DNA of 13,957 nt from the NCBI GenBank assembly GCA_013214715.1, contig JABSSB010000008.1, forward strand, positions 20,773 through 34,729, written 5' to 3'. The notes beneath the pieces were generated by a model, which saw nothing but the letters and a program-made list of their open reading frames with translations, was not told the origin of the DNA and ran no database searches. Both the position numbers and the translations under genes were made by a program. This document shows positions 7,489 through 13,824 of the stretch, one piece after another (position 1 is the first letter of the stretch; each line of letters starts with the position of its first letter). Origin of the DNA: Paracoccaceae bacterium (GTDB lineage: Bacteria > Pseudomonadota > Alphaproteobacteria > Rhodobacterales > Rhodobacteraceae).

Positions 7489-8610
7489 ATGACACAGCGC
7501 GCAGTGGTCATTGGCGCAGGACCAGCAGGGCTGGCCAGTGCAGCCTGTTTGAAACGGGCCGGTCTGAATGTGGAGATACTGGAAAAGTCCGGCTCTGTTG
7601 GACAGTCATGGCGCAATCATTATGGCCGCCTGCATTTGCACACGGCGCGCAACCGCTCTGCCTTGCCCCATCTGCCCATGCCCGAACATTTCGGGCGTTA
7701 CCCGTCACGCCTGGATATGGTGGAATATCTCGAAACCTATGCCCGTCATTTCAGGCTGACCCCGCAATTCGGCACCAGCGTAGAGGAGCTGCGCCCGGAT
7801 GGGACCGGGTGGCGCGTTGCGCATTCGCGGGGCGCGACTTGGGCGGATCATGTTGTTGTCGCCATTGGGTTGAACCACACGCCGTTCCGCGCCCAGTTGC
7901 CGGGCCTTGAGACATTTTCGGGCGAAGTGCTGCATTCCAGCGACTATCACGATCCGTCCGGCTTCGCTGGAGATCGGGTGATGGTCGTCGGATTTGGTAA
8001 TTCGGGCGGTGAAATCGCTTTGGATCTGGCCGAAGCCGGAGCAAATGTCACACTTTCCGTGCGCGGCCCGGTCAATATTTTGCCTAAAGAAATGTTTGGT
8101 CTACCAACAACCTCACTAGGCCTGTTGCGCAAGCTTTTTGGCTATCGCATTGCGGACCGCCTGACCGCGCCGCTTTTGCGGGCCAAAATCGGGCGGCCTG
8201 CGGATTATGGCCTGCCCGATCCGGGCAAGGGACCGATTGCGCAAGTGGTCGAGGATGGACGCATCCCGTTGATCGATATCGGCACGCTGGGCGCAATCCG
8301 CGCCGGAAAGATCATGACCCGGCCCGGCATCCGCACGATCGACGGAGCGAGGGTGTGGTTCACAGATGGGCAGAGCACCGATCTGGACCGTATCGTGCTG
8401 GCCACAGGCTATCGGCTGGATCTGCGCGATCTGCTACCCGAAAACCTTGACCTGTTGGACGAGCACGGGCGCCCGCGCCAAACTGGGGCAAAGACCGGGG
8501 CGCGTGGCTTGTATTTCTGTTCTTTGAAAGCCTCACCCGAAGGTCAGCTGCGGCAAAGCGGGATGGACGCCGAAGCCATTGCAGCCGAAGCCGTTGCGCG
8601 CGCGGCTTAA
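7489..8610 (+). CDS. Flavin-containing monooxygenase-like oxidoreductase
   Basis: The 373-residue product is a two-dinucleotide-domain flavoprotein that should use FAD and NADPH to oxygenate a soft nucleophile or a carbonyl compound. The FAD motif GAGPAG is at residues 9-14 and the NADPH motif GFGNSG at 168-173. The family fingerprint FSGEVLHSSDY (143-153) fits FxGxxxHSxxY of class B monooxygenases of the FMO/YUCCA branch, not the HxxxWP form of Baeyer-Villiger enzymes. The second motif, VLATGYRLD, lies near the C-terminus. At 373 residues it is shorter than trimethylamine monooxygenases (about 450) and nearer to YUCCA-like enzymes. The substrate is unknown. The ATG at 7489 has a strong AGGGGAGGAG just upstream; a TTG at 7468 in frame is less likely. 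Its stop shares three bases with the argF stop on the other strand. Confidence 0.88.
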   Translation: MTQRAVVIGAGPAGLASAACLKRAGLNVEILEKSGSVGQSWRNHYGRLHLHTARNRSALPHLPMPEHFGRYPSRLDMVEYLETYARHFRLTPQFGTSVEELRPDGTGWRVAHSRGATWADHVVVAIGLNHTPFRAQLPGLETFSGEVLHSSDYHDPSGFAGDRVMVVGFGNSGGEIALDLAEAGANVTLSVRGPVNILPKEMFGLPTTSLGLLRKLFGYRIADRLTAPLLRAKIGRPADYGLPDPGKGPIAQVVEDGRIPLIDIGTLGAIRAGKIMTRPGIRTIDGARVWFTDGQSTDLDRIVLATGYRLDLRDLLPENLDLLDEHGRPRQTGAKTGARGLYFCSLKASPEGQLRQSGMDAEAIAAEAVARAA

Positions 8611-9533
8611 ACGCCCAGACACCAGCGCATGATCGCCTTCTGCGCGTGTAGACGGTTTTCGGCTTCATCGAAAATCACGGATTGTGGTCCATCCATGACC
8701 TCGGATGTGGCCTCTTCTTCGCGATGGGCAGGCAGGCAATGCATGAACAGCGCGTCGGGTTTGGCCGCGGCCATCAGCGCGCTGTCGACCTGATAGGGAC
8801 GCAGCATGTTGTGGCGGCGTTCGCGCGCAGATTGAGCGTCATGCATCGACACCCAGGTGTCGGTGACGATCAGATCGGCCCCGTCAGCGGCCTTGTGGGG
8901 ATCGCGTTCGATCTGGACCGTCGCACCCTTGGAGCGTGCCAGATCGATCCATTCCTGCTCCGGGTCCAGCTGTCCGGGCCCGGTGAAGGTAACGTCGAAG
9001 CCGAACTGCCCAGCAGCATGCAGGAAGGAGGCACAGACATTATTGCCATCCCCGCTCCAAACCACCTTCTTACCGGCGATGGGACCGCGATGTTCCTCAT
9101 AGGTGAGGATATCGGCCATGATCTGGCAGGGGTGGGTGCGGTCAGTGAGACCGTTGATCACGGGGATCGAGGCGTATTCGGCCATTTCGATCAGCACAGA
9201 TTCGTCAAAGGTGCGGATCATGATCAGATCGACATAGCGCGACAGCACACGTGCGGTGTCGGCAATGGTTTCACCATGGCCCAACTGCATGTCATTGCCA
9301 GACAGAACCATGGTCTGTCCGCCCATCTGGCGCACGCCCACATCAAAGGACACGCGTGTCCGGGTCGAAGGCTTTTCAAAAATCAGCGCCACCATGTGCC
9401 CCGCCAGCGGCTGCTCATCATCCGGCGTGCCGCGCGGGCGCCCAGCCCGGGCTGTTTTCATGGTGGCGGCTTGATCGATGATTCTGCGCAGGTTAGCGGG
9501 GTCGGTTTTGTGAATGTCGAGGAAGTGGTTCAT
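8607..9533 (-). CDS. argF: Ornithine carbamoyltransferase
   Basis: The 308-residue enzyme joins carbamoyl phosphate and ornithine to give citrulline in cytoplasmic arginine synthesis. The carbamoyl-phosphate site STRTR is at residues 56-60 and HPCQ at 134-137. The ornithine site includes DTWVSM (225-230) and HCLP (265-268), with Cys266 as the substrate-contacting residue. HCLP and the pairing with argD favour the anabolic ornithine enzyme over aspartate carbamoyltransferase or a catabolic ArcB. The ATG at 9533 has AGGA at good distance, and the protein begins as expected for the family (MNHFLDI); the start at 9572 would run through a GC hairpin. The gene is second in a leftward argD-argF unit with 78 bases between. 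Its stop overlaps that of the convergent FMO-like gene. Confidence 0.97.
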   Translation of the reverse strand: MNHFLDIHKTDPANLRRIIDQAATMKTARAGRPRGTPDDEQPLAGHMVALIFEKPSTRTRVSFDVGVRQMGGQTMVLSGNDMQLGHGETIADTARVLSRYVDLIMIRTFDESVLIEMAEYASIPVINGLTDRTHPCQIMADILTYEEHRGPIAGKKVVWSGDGNNVCASFLHAAGQFGFDVTFTGPGQLDPEQEWIDLARSKGATVQIERDPHKAADGADLIVTDTWVSMHDAQSARERRHNMLRPYQVDSALMAAAKPDALFMHCLPAHREEEATSEVMDGPQSVIFDEAENRLHAQKAIMRWCLGV

Positions 9534-9562
9534 GGGCGTTGTCCTGTGGGGTTGACGTCGGA

Positions 9563-9581
9563 CCGGGGGCAATGCCCCCGG
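9563..9581. repeat. GC hairpin between argD and argF
   Basis: Arms CCGGGGGCA and TGCCCCCGG with a single central base make a 19-base perfect inverted repeat. Next to it lies ACCCCCGGG, which could pair with the same G-run in an alternative fold. The element lies in the argD-argF gap and would be present in a joint transcript. It resembles short intergenic repeats seen many times in Rhodobacterales genomes (from memory). It could act as an mRNA processing or stability signal or partly end transcription; no T-run follows on the coding strand. Confidence 0.7.
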
Positions 9582-9611
9582 ACCCCCGGGAGTATTTGGA
9601 AGGAAAGGAAA

Positions 9612-10784
9612 TCAGGTTCTGATACTTGCCGCAGCGGCGTCCAGTCGGGCCAATGCAGTGGCGATCTCTTCGTCGGTGAGCGTCAAAGGCGGCAGCAGGC
9701 GCACCACGTTGTCAGCGGCAGGCACGGTGATCAGCTCTTGCGCATAGGCGGCGTTCACCATGTCGCCCGGTGCAACCTTGCAGCGCAGTCCCAGCATCAA
9801 GCCACTGCCGCGCACAGTTTCGAACACATCTGGATGAGAAGCGACCAGCCCTTCAAGACCCTGTCGCAACAGGGCGGCCTTGCGATTGACCTCGGACAGG
9901 AAGGCGGGATCTGAGACATGATCCATAACCGCACTTCCAACGGCGCAGGCCAGCGGATTGCCACCATAAGTGGAGCCATGCGTGCCAGCAGTCATGCCGG
10001 AAGCCGCGTTTTTGGTTGCCAGCACCGCGCCGAGCGGGAAGCCGCCGCCGATGCCTTTGGCGACCATCATGATATCGGGGTCGATCCCAGCCCATTCATG
10101 CGCGAAAAGCCGCCCTGTCCGGCCCATGCCGCATTGAACCTCATCGAAGATCAGAAGGATGCCATGTTGGTCACACAGATCACGCAAGCCTTTCAGGCAG
10201 ACGTCAGGTAGAGGGCGGATGCCGCCTTCGCCCTGCACCGGCTCAACGAGGATTGCGGCAGTTTTGTCGGTGATCGCGGCGGTCAGCGCGTCGTGATCAC
10301 CAAAAGGCAGATGGACAAAGCCCGGCAGCAGCGGGCCAAAGCCTTTGGTCATCTTTTCTGAGCCCGCCGCTGCAATCCCCGCCGAAGACCGCCCATGGAA
10401 GGAGCCTTCGAAAGTCAGGATGTCGACCTTTTCAGGCTGATCTTTTTCAAACCAGTATTTGCGCGTCATTTTCACCGCCAATTCGCAGCTTTCGGTGCCG
10501 GAACTGGTGAAGAACACAGTGTCTGCAAATGTCGCCTCAACCAGTTTATCCGCCAGCTCCTGCTGTTGTGGGATCTGGTATAGATTGGAGACATGCCAAA
10601 GCGCCTGCGCCTGACCGGTCAGCGCCGCGACCAGCGCCGGGTGTGCATGGCCCAGCGCGTTCACCGCAATCCCGGCGCCAAAATCCAGAAAACGTCGCCC
10701 GTCTGCCTCGATCAGCCAGCTGCCTTCGCCTTTGACAAAGCTCAAAGGCGCACGGGAATAGGTGGGCAAGACGGATGGGATCAT
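9612..10784 (-). CDS. argD: Acetylornithine aminotransferase (class III, PLP)
   Basis: The 390-residue PLP enzyme converts N-acetylglutamate semialdehyde to N-acetylornithine with glutamate as amino donor, and may also serve in lysine synthesis as succinyl-diaminopimelate aminotransferase. It shows the class III layout: SSGTESCELA near 94-103 for cofactor phosphate, the GSFHGRS loop at 127-133, LIFDEVQCGMGRTG with Asp214, and the Schiff-base lysine Lys243 in MMVAKGIGGGFPLGAV. Its place ahead of argF supports arginine synthesis. The ATG at 10784 has GGAGGA four bases upstream and gives the normal N-terminus; an earlier in-frame start at 10826 would overrun the likely promoter region. Other class III aminotransferases (such as GabT) are usually longer, near 425 residues. 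Confidence 0.95.
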   Translation of the reverse strand: MIPSVLPTYSRAPLSFVKGEGSWLIEADGRRFLDFGAGIAVNALGHAHPALVAALTGQAQALWHVSNLYQIPQQQELADKLVEATFADTVFFTSSGTESCELAVKMTRKYWFEKDQPEKVDILTFEGSFHGRSSAGIAAAGSEKMTKGFGPLLPGFVHLPFGDHDALTAAITDKTAAILVEPVQGEGGIRPLPDVCLKGLRDLCDQHGILLIFDEVQCGMGRTGRLFAHEWAGIDPDIMMVAKGIGGGFPLGAVLATKNAASGMTAGTHGSTYGGNPLACAVGSAVMDHVSDPAFLSEVNRKAALLRQGLEGLVASHPDVFETVRGSGLMLGLRCKVAPGDMVNAAYAQELITVPAADNVVRLLPPLTLTDEEIATALARLDAAAASIRT

Positions 10785-10810
10785 CGGATCCTCCAAAATT
10801 TGGGTCACGG

Positions 10811-10824
10811 GGCACATCAGTGCC
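10811..10824. promoter_or_regulatory. Inverted repeat near the argD promoter
   Basis: GGCAC and GTGCC flank a four-base centre, 27 to 40 bases ahead of the argD start. On the minus strand the repeat lies just downstream of TTGACC, where a -10 would be expected, so it could be an operator. The arms are only five bases, and chance occurrence is possible. Confidence 0.3.
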
Positions 10825-10852
10825 AAAAGGGCCGTGAACGGTCAATGTCAGG

Positions 10853-10960
10853 ATGAAGGGAAGCGCGAGAAGGCGCAGAACGAGCAAGCGGCGTCAGCGG
10901 TGCTGGCGTCGGCGTCGGAAGTCAGATTGTGTCCGGCTCATGCTCATACGGGGTGAGTAG
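10853..10960 (+). CDS. Possible 35-residue arginine-rich small protein
   Basis: A frame of 35 codons runs from ATG at 10853 to TAG at 10958-10960. The product would hold 13 Arg and 3 Lys, in runs such as ARRRRTSKRRQR and WRRRRK, with two Cys. A peptide of that kind would bind nucleic acid or membranes if made. No good ribosome site precedes the ATG (only AGG directly beside it), and GC-rich DNA readily gives Arg codons by chance. I do not recognise it from any family. It is recorded because the surrounding interval has no other gene and because short genes here could be missed. Confidence 0.2.
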   Translation: MKGSARRRRTSKRRQRCWRRRRKSDCVRLMLIRGE

Positions 10961-11005
10961 CGTGGATTGGCCGACCGCGCAAAGGGAAAAAACGTACCGA
11001 TCTGA

Positions 11006-11019
11006 CTGCGGCGCCGCAG
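11006..11019. promoter_or_regulatory. 14-bp perfect palindrome ahead of the gcrA promoter
   Basis: CTGCGGCGCCGCAG is its own reverse complement and ends four bases before the candidate -35 box of gcrA. Position and symmetry suit a dimeric regulator. The high GC content of the genome makes short GC palindromes more likely by chance. Confidence 0.4.
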
Positions 11020-11023
11020 GCGG

Positions 11024-11052
11024 TTGCAAGCGCTGGGGGGAAGGCGTAAGTT
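11024..11052 (+). promoter_or_regulatory. Candidate sigma-70 promoter of gcrA
   Basis: TTGCAA (11024-11029) and TAAGTT (11047-11052) are separated by exactly 17 bases. TTGC-type -35 boxes are common in alphaproteobacterial housekeeping promoters. Transcription would begin near 11059 and give a leader of about 58 bases before the gcrA ATG. Confidence 0.5.
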
Positions 11053-11066
11053 AGGCATCGGTTTTG

Positions 11067-11090
11067 GGGCGGCCAGCGGGCCGCTCTTTT
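11067..11090 (+). promoter_or_regulatory. Terminator-like hairpin in the gcrA leader
   Basis: GCGGCC (11069-11074) and GGCCGC (11079-11084) pair around an AGCG loop, and the stem can be extended by a G-U and a G-C pair. TCTTTT follows at 11085-11090. If transcription starts near 11059, the hairpin lies at the very 5' end of the gcrA mRNA. It could protect the end, attenuate transcription, or end transcripts arriving from upstream. Confidence 0.45.
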
Positions 11091-11116
11091 CAATGAAATG
11101 GCCTAGAAGGTGATGA

Positions 11117-11692
11117 ATGTCCTGGACCGATGAGCGTGTCGAGCTTCTGAAAAAGATGTGGGGTGAGGGCCAGTCGGCCAGCCAGATCGCCAAGGAGCTG
11201 GGCGGTGTGACCCGCAATGCCGTGATCGGCAAGGTACACCGGCTGGGGTTGTCAAACCGTACCGGAGGCGGCGGAAGCGCGCCCAAGGCAGAGCCCAAAC
11301 CCAAAGCCGTCGAAGAGGCCAAGAAATCGGCGCCGAGCAAGCCCGAACCAGCACCCGAGCCTGAGCCCGTGGCGGCAGAAGCTGCGCCAGCACCGCGCAC
11401 CGTGCCCGCACGCGCCAAGATCATTCCGGCCGGGCAGCCCTTGCCCCCACAGCCATCCGCCAACGAAATCAGCCCCGAGGCGATTGCCCGAGTGAACGAG
11501 ATCGAGAAGAAGGCCAAGAAGATCACGCTCATGGAACTGACTGAGCGGACCTGCAAATGGCCCATCGGCGATCCGGCGACAGATGATTTCTGGTTCTGCG
11601 GTCTGCCCGTTCAGGCCGGTAAACCCTATTGCGAGGCCCATGTCGGCGTGGCGTTCCAGCCGATGAGCGCGCGGCGCGACAGGCGCCGGTAA
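11117..11692 (+). CDS. gcrA: GcrA cell cycle regulator
   Basis: GcrA is an alphaproteobacterial transcription factor that joins sigma-70 holoenzyme and stimulates promoters marked by the CcrM methyltransferase (GANTC), controlling division and cell-cycle genes. The 191-residue product has the family start MSWTDERVELLKKMW, then the DNA-binding helix-turn-helix G-Q-S-A-S-Q-I-A-K-E-L to about residue 45, with RNAVIGKVHRLGLSNR. A Pro/Ala/Lys/Glu-rich linker (about 50-115) follows. The C-terminal sigma-binding part carries TCKWPIGDP and the Cys-rich FWFCGLPV...YCEAH. The ATG at 11117 has AAGGTG just upstream. The linker is of ordinary low complexity. The Nudix gene begins 11 bases behind its stop and may be co-transcribed. 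Confidence 0.96.
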   Translation: MSWTDERVELLKKMWGEGQSASQIAKELGGVTRNAVIGKVHRLGLSNRTGGGGSAPKAEPKPKAVEEAKKSAPSKPEPAPEPEPVAAEAAPAPRTVPARAKIIPAGQPLPPQPSANEISPEAIARVNEIEKKAKKITLMELTERTCKWPIGDPATDDFWFCGLPVQAGKPYCEAHVGVAFQPMSARRDRRR

Positions 11693-11703
11693 GGCCGCGC
11701 CAA

Positions 11704-12338
11704 ATGGGTCAGCTGTCAGAGCCGATCTGGCTGGCCCGCGCCAAACGCATTCTGGCCCTTGCGCAAAGCGGACAGCATTTCACCCGCGATCAATATGACC
11801 GCGAACGCTATGACGAACTGGTCGACATCGCCACAGCGATGCTGGCCGATTTGGGCAATGTGCCACTGACACGGCTGGATGGTCTCTTTCCACCCATGTC
11901 CGCGGCTATGCCACGCCTTCGCTGGACATTCGTTGCGCTGTGGTGCGCGATGGTCAGGTCTTGCTGGTGCAAGAGGCCCAGGACGGCAAATGGGCCATGC
12001 CAGGCGGCTTTGCCGATATCGGATTGTCGGCTGCCGAGAACGCAGAAAAAGAAGTTTTTGAAGAAAGCGGGCTGAAGGTGCGTGCCGCGCGGCTTTATGC
12101 TGTGACACACAAGCAAAAACACGACTACCCGCCAGATGCGCGGGATTTCTACAAATTTTATTTCCTGTGCTTGGAAGACACCCACTTCGCGCCTGTCACC
12201 GGCTCCGAAACGTTGGATGTTGGGTTCTTTGATCCAGACGCGCCGCCCATTCTGTCCAATGTGCGCACGAACCTCGAAGACATCAGGATGGCGGTGCAGG
12301 CCGCCCGGATGCCGGACGCCCTGCCCTATTTCGACTGA
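11704..12338 (+). pseudogene. Nudix hydrolase with N-terminal domain, split by a frameshift
   Basis: Two frames together encode one protein. From ATG 11704 the first 62 residues (SEPIWLARAKRILALAQSG onward, with the YDRERYDEL helix) match the N-terminal domain found in some Nudix hydrolases. After LDGLF near 11889 that frame loses sense and stops at 12075. The continuation lies one frame over: from about 11892 it reads THVRGYATPSLDIRCAVV and then the Nudix domain to TGA 12336-12338. One base added near 11889-11892 would join them into about 210 residues, the usual length of this subfamily. The Nudix box GFADIGLSAAENAEKEVFEESGL keeps the metal-binding EVFEE but has Leu and Lys at the first Glu and the Arg; related proteins also deviate there. 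The downstream frame has only a GTG at 11940 without ribosome site. A real mutation or a sequence error are both possible. Confidence 0.8.
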
Positions 12339-12340
12339 TC

Positions 12341-12856
12341 TTAATTGATCGGCGCGCTGGAGGTGTAGTTCGGGATCACCCGATCCGAAGCTGCGTCAGG
12401 CTCGATCCCTGCCCAGTTGCCTTCGGCCAGATTGATGTTGCCGGGGATATCCTCTTCCCAGAAACCAACCACGTTGGGCGTGATATTCAGATACAGCTTG
12501 TCATCGACGATGCGCCACAGGTTGGGGTTGCCTGGCACTTTGCCACCCTTGGACACGCCATAGGCGCAATGCCCGTCATATTGCGGCACATAGTATTCAG
12601 GGTTTTCAAGGAAGGCGTCGCGATTGGCTTCCGTGGCAAAGGCAAAGGTAGAGCCGTTGAACTCTGCCGTGATGTCCGCGCGGCCCGGCACAGCTTCGGG
12701 CTGGGCACTGCCGACGGGGGCCTGGTCGAGGCTGCGATAGGCCACAACATCAAAGCCCGAGACGGCAAAGCCTGTCCCGTCGATATATTGCGGACCGGCA
12801 AAGGCCGGGACGGACAGGGCCGCGACAGCCGCGGCGGCAAGGAAAATGCGTTTCAT
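12341..12856 (-). CDS. Secreted YHS-domain protein
   Basis: The 171-residue product has a clear signal peptide, MKRIFLAAAAVAALSVPAFA, with probable cleavage after AFA near residue 20, so it should be periplasmic. The mature part starts with VSGFDVVAYRS, then the YHS-type core T-A-E-F-N-G-S-T-F-A-F-A-T-E-A-N-R, D-A-F-L-E-N-P-E-Y-Y and YDGHCAYGVSKG, and ends with LYLNITPNV and WEEDIPGNINLAEGNW. This matches the alphaproteobacterial YHS-domain protein family of about 150-170 residues, whose role is not known; YHS domains in other proteins are associated with metal handling. The ATG at 12856 is chosen because GGGAG lies eight bases before it and the signal peptide begins there; an in-frame start at 12916 would spoil it. 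It faces the Nudix gene with two bases between stops. Confidence 0.88.
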   Translation of the reverse strand: MKRIFLAAAAVAALSVPAFAGPQYIDGTGFAVSGFDVVAYRSLDQAPVGSAQPEAVPGRADITAEFNGSTFAFATEANRDAFLENPEYYVPQYDGHCAYGVSKGGKVPGNPNLWRIVDDKLYLNITPNVVGFWEEDIPGNINLAEGNWAGIEPDAASDRVIPNYTSSAPIN

Positions 12857-12998
12857 AGGGTATCTCCCGATCTCTGCCCGGCACCGCGCCAGGTATGCAC
12901 GGGAAGATTGCGCCATTTGTCACATTTGCGAAGGGGGCCTCCCGCCCTCGTGAGAGCTACGGCGCGGATGTGAGCGTGGCGTGAGCTGGTTGAAATAT

Positions 12999-13730
12999 TC
13001 AGGCCAAAGCCACCATGGCCGAGCGGTGGCATTGTAGCCAAAGCCGGTCAAGCGCGTCGATCTCGTCGGCATTGAACTGGGATTGCACTTCCCAATACCG
13101 GCCCGATTCGACCATATAGCCCAGCTGCTTCTCGATCGCTTCCGGCGCGACGCAGGCCCTTTGCGCGATCCGATCTGGCAGATGTGCCACATCACCCAAA
13201 GCCTCGGGCGTCGCGCGATCGAACACCAACCGGGATGGGTTGGACGACAGGTTGACGCAGGCGCATCCCAGACGCGCAGCGTGCAACGCGAGCCGGGCAG
13301 ATTTGGCTTCAAGGTTTCGCAGACTGATATCGGCGCGCAAAGGGTCGGCCTCTCCGGTGCCATAGAAATGCGACTTGCCGCTATCGGGATAGACCATGTC
13401 GCAGCCCATGAACGCCATCACTTTGGGGCGCAAGGCCGCCAGCGCCCAATAGCCCGCGGTTAAGGCCATTGTGCCGCCAGCATAGACGAAACCGCCATGA
13501 TCGTTTTGCAGGGGCACATAATCTGCGGCAGTGACGACGATCTGACCTTGGGCCAGTTTGTCCGGCCTGCGATCCTCTGGAAAGTCTTCGGGATGAATCA
13601 GGATGTCCCAATCAGACCGCACCCGCCAGGCATTGTTGATCACAACGATCCGGTCGAACAGTGTGTGATCCCATTGCGCAGCCTCAACCGCATTGGGCGC
13701 GCTGCCCAGGATCAGGACGTGATCTGTCAT
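12999..13730 (-). CDS. Conserved-looking hypothetical protein, Rossmann-like start
   Basis: I do not recognise this 243-residue protein with certainty. It begins VLILGSAPNAVEA (residues 5-17), a glycine-rich strand-loop-helix like a nucleotide-binding fold. It then has VVINNAW (29-35), WDILIHPEDF (41-50), GGTMALTAGYWALAAL (85-100) and VMAFMGCDMVYP followed by SHFYGTGEADPLR (104-132). This pattern of an N-terminal G-S-x-P-N, a middle G-C-D-M and an HFYG loop loosely resembles MptE-like/DUF115 and sialyltransferase-like proteins, so sugar-nucleotide or pterin chemistry is possible but unproven. No signal peptide or membrane helix is visible. The ATG at 13730 has AGGCAGG upstream. It stands alone: downstream YHS is 142 bases away and has its own ribosome site. 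Confidence 0.75.
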   Translation of the reverse strand: MTDHVLILGSAPNAVEAAQWDHTLFDRIVVINNAWRVRSDWDILIHPEDFPEDRRPDKLAQGQIVVTAADYVPLQNDHGGFVYAGGTMALTAGYWALAALRPKVMAFMGCDMVYPDSGKSHFYGTGEADPLRADISLRNLEAKSARLALHAARLGCACVNLSSNPSRLVFDRATPEALGDVAHLPDRIAQRACVAPEAIEKQLGYMVESGRYWEVQSQFNADEIDALDRLWLQCHRSAMVALA

Positions 13731-13761
13731 GGTAGCCTGCCTATCCGTTGCCGTCGGTGAC

Positions 13762-13789
13762 AGGTTAGCGCAACACTGCCTTGCGACAA
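13762..13789 (-). promoter_or_regulatory. Weak candidate promoter of the hypothetical gene
   Basis: On the minus strand TTGTCG (13784-13789) and TAACCT (13762-13767) are 16 bases apart, about 31 bases ahead of the ATG at 13730. Spacing and -10 are suboptimal. Confidence 0.25.
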
Positions 13790-13824
13790 GCTGTCATGAT
13801 CGGATCAATGCAGCGCGCCTGAGG

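Larger units (their letters stand above)
10785..11116. other. 332-base interval between argD and gcrA
   Basis: This is the longest stretch in the window without a recognised gene. It separates divergent argD and gcrA and should hold both promoters. For argD I see a TTGACC near the right place and a short inverted repeat (10811-10824), but no good -10. For gcrA there is a palindrome, a -35/-10 pair and a leader hairpin. A small arginine-rich frame lies at 10853-10960. By eye I find no GANTC methylation site in the interval. Confidence 0.7.

Noticed and set aside
7441..7491. TTG at 7468 as start of the FMO-like protein
   Set aside because: The purine-rich AGGGGAGGAG lies between 7468 and 7489 and serves the ATG at 7489, which also places the FAD motif at the expected distance.
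8682..9914. 410-codon plus-strand open frame opposite argF and argD
   Set aside because: It lies antisense to two well-recognised enzymes, has His- and Gly-rich composition typical of shadow frames in GC-rich DNA, and shows no family motif.
10894..11565. 223-codon minus-strand open frame covering gcrA
   Set aside because: It is Ala/Gly/Ser-rich shadow coding opposite the clear GcrA gene.
11880..11900. Programmed -1 frameshift as explanation of the split Nudix gene
   Set aside because: The junction has no canonical X-XXY-YYZ heptamer and I see no strong downstream stem-loop. A mutation or sequence error is simpler, though not proven.
12004..12072. Nudix-box substitutions as proof of gene decay
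   Set aside because: Proteins with this N-terminal domain often deviate at the first Glu and the Arg of the box, so these changes are not independent evidence.
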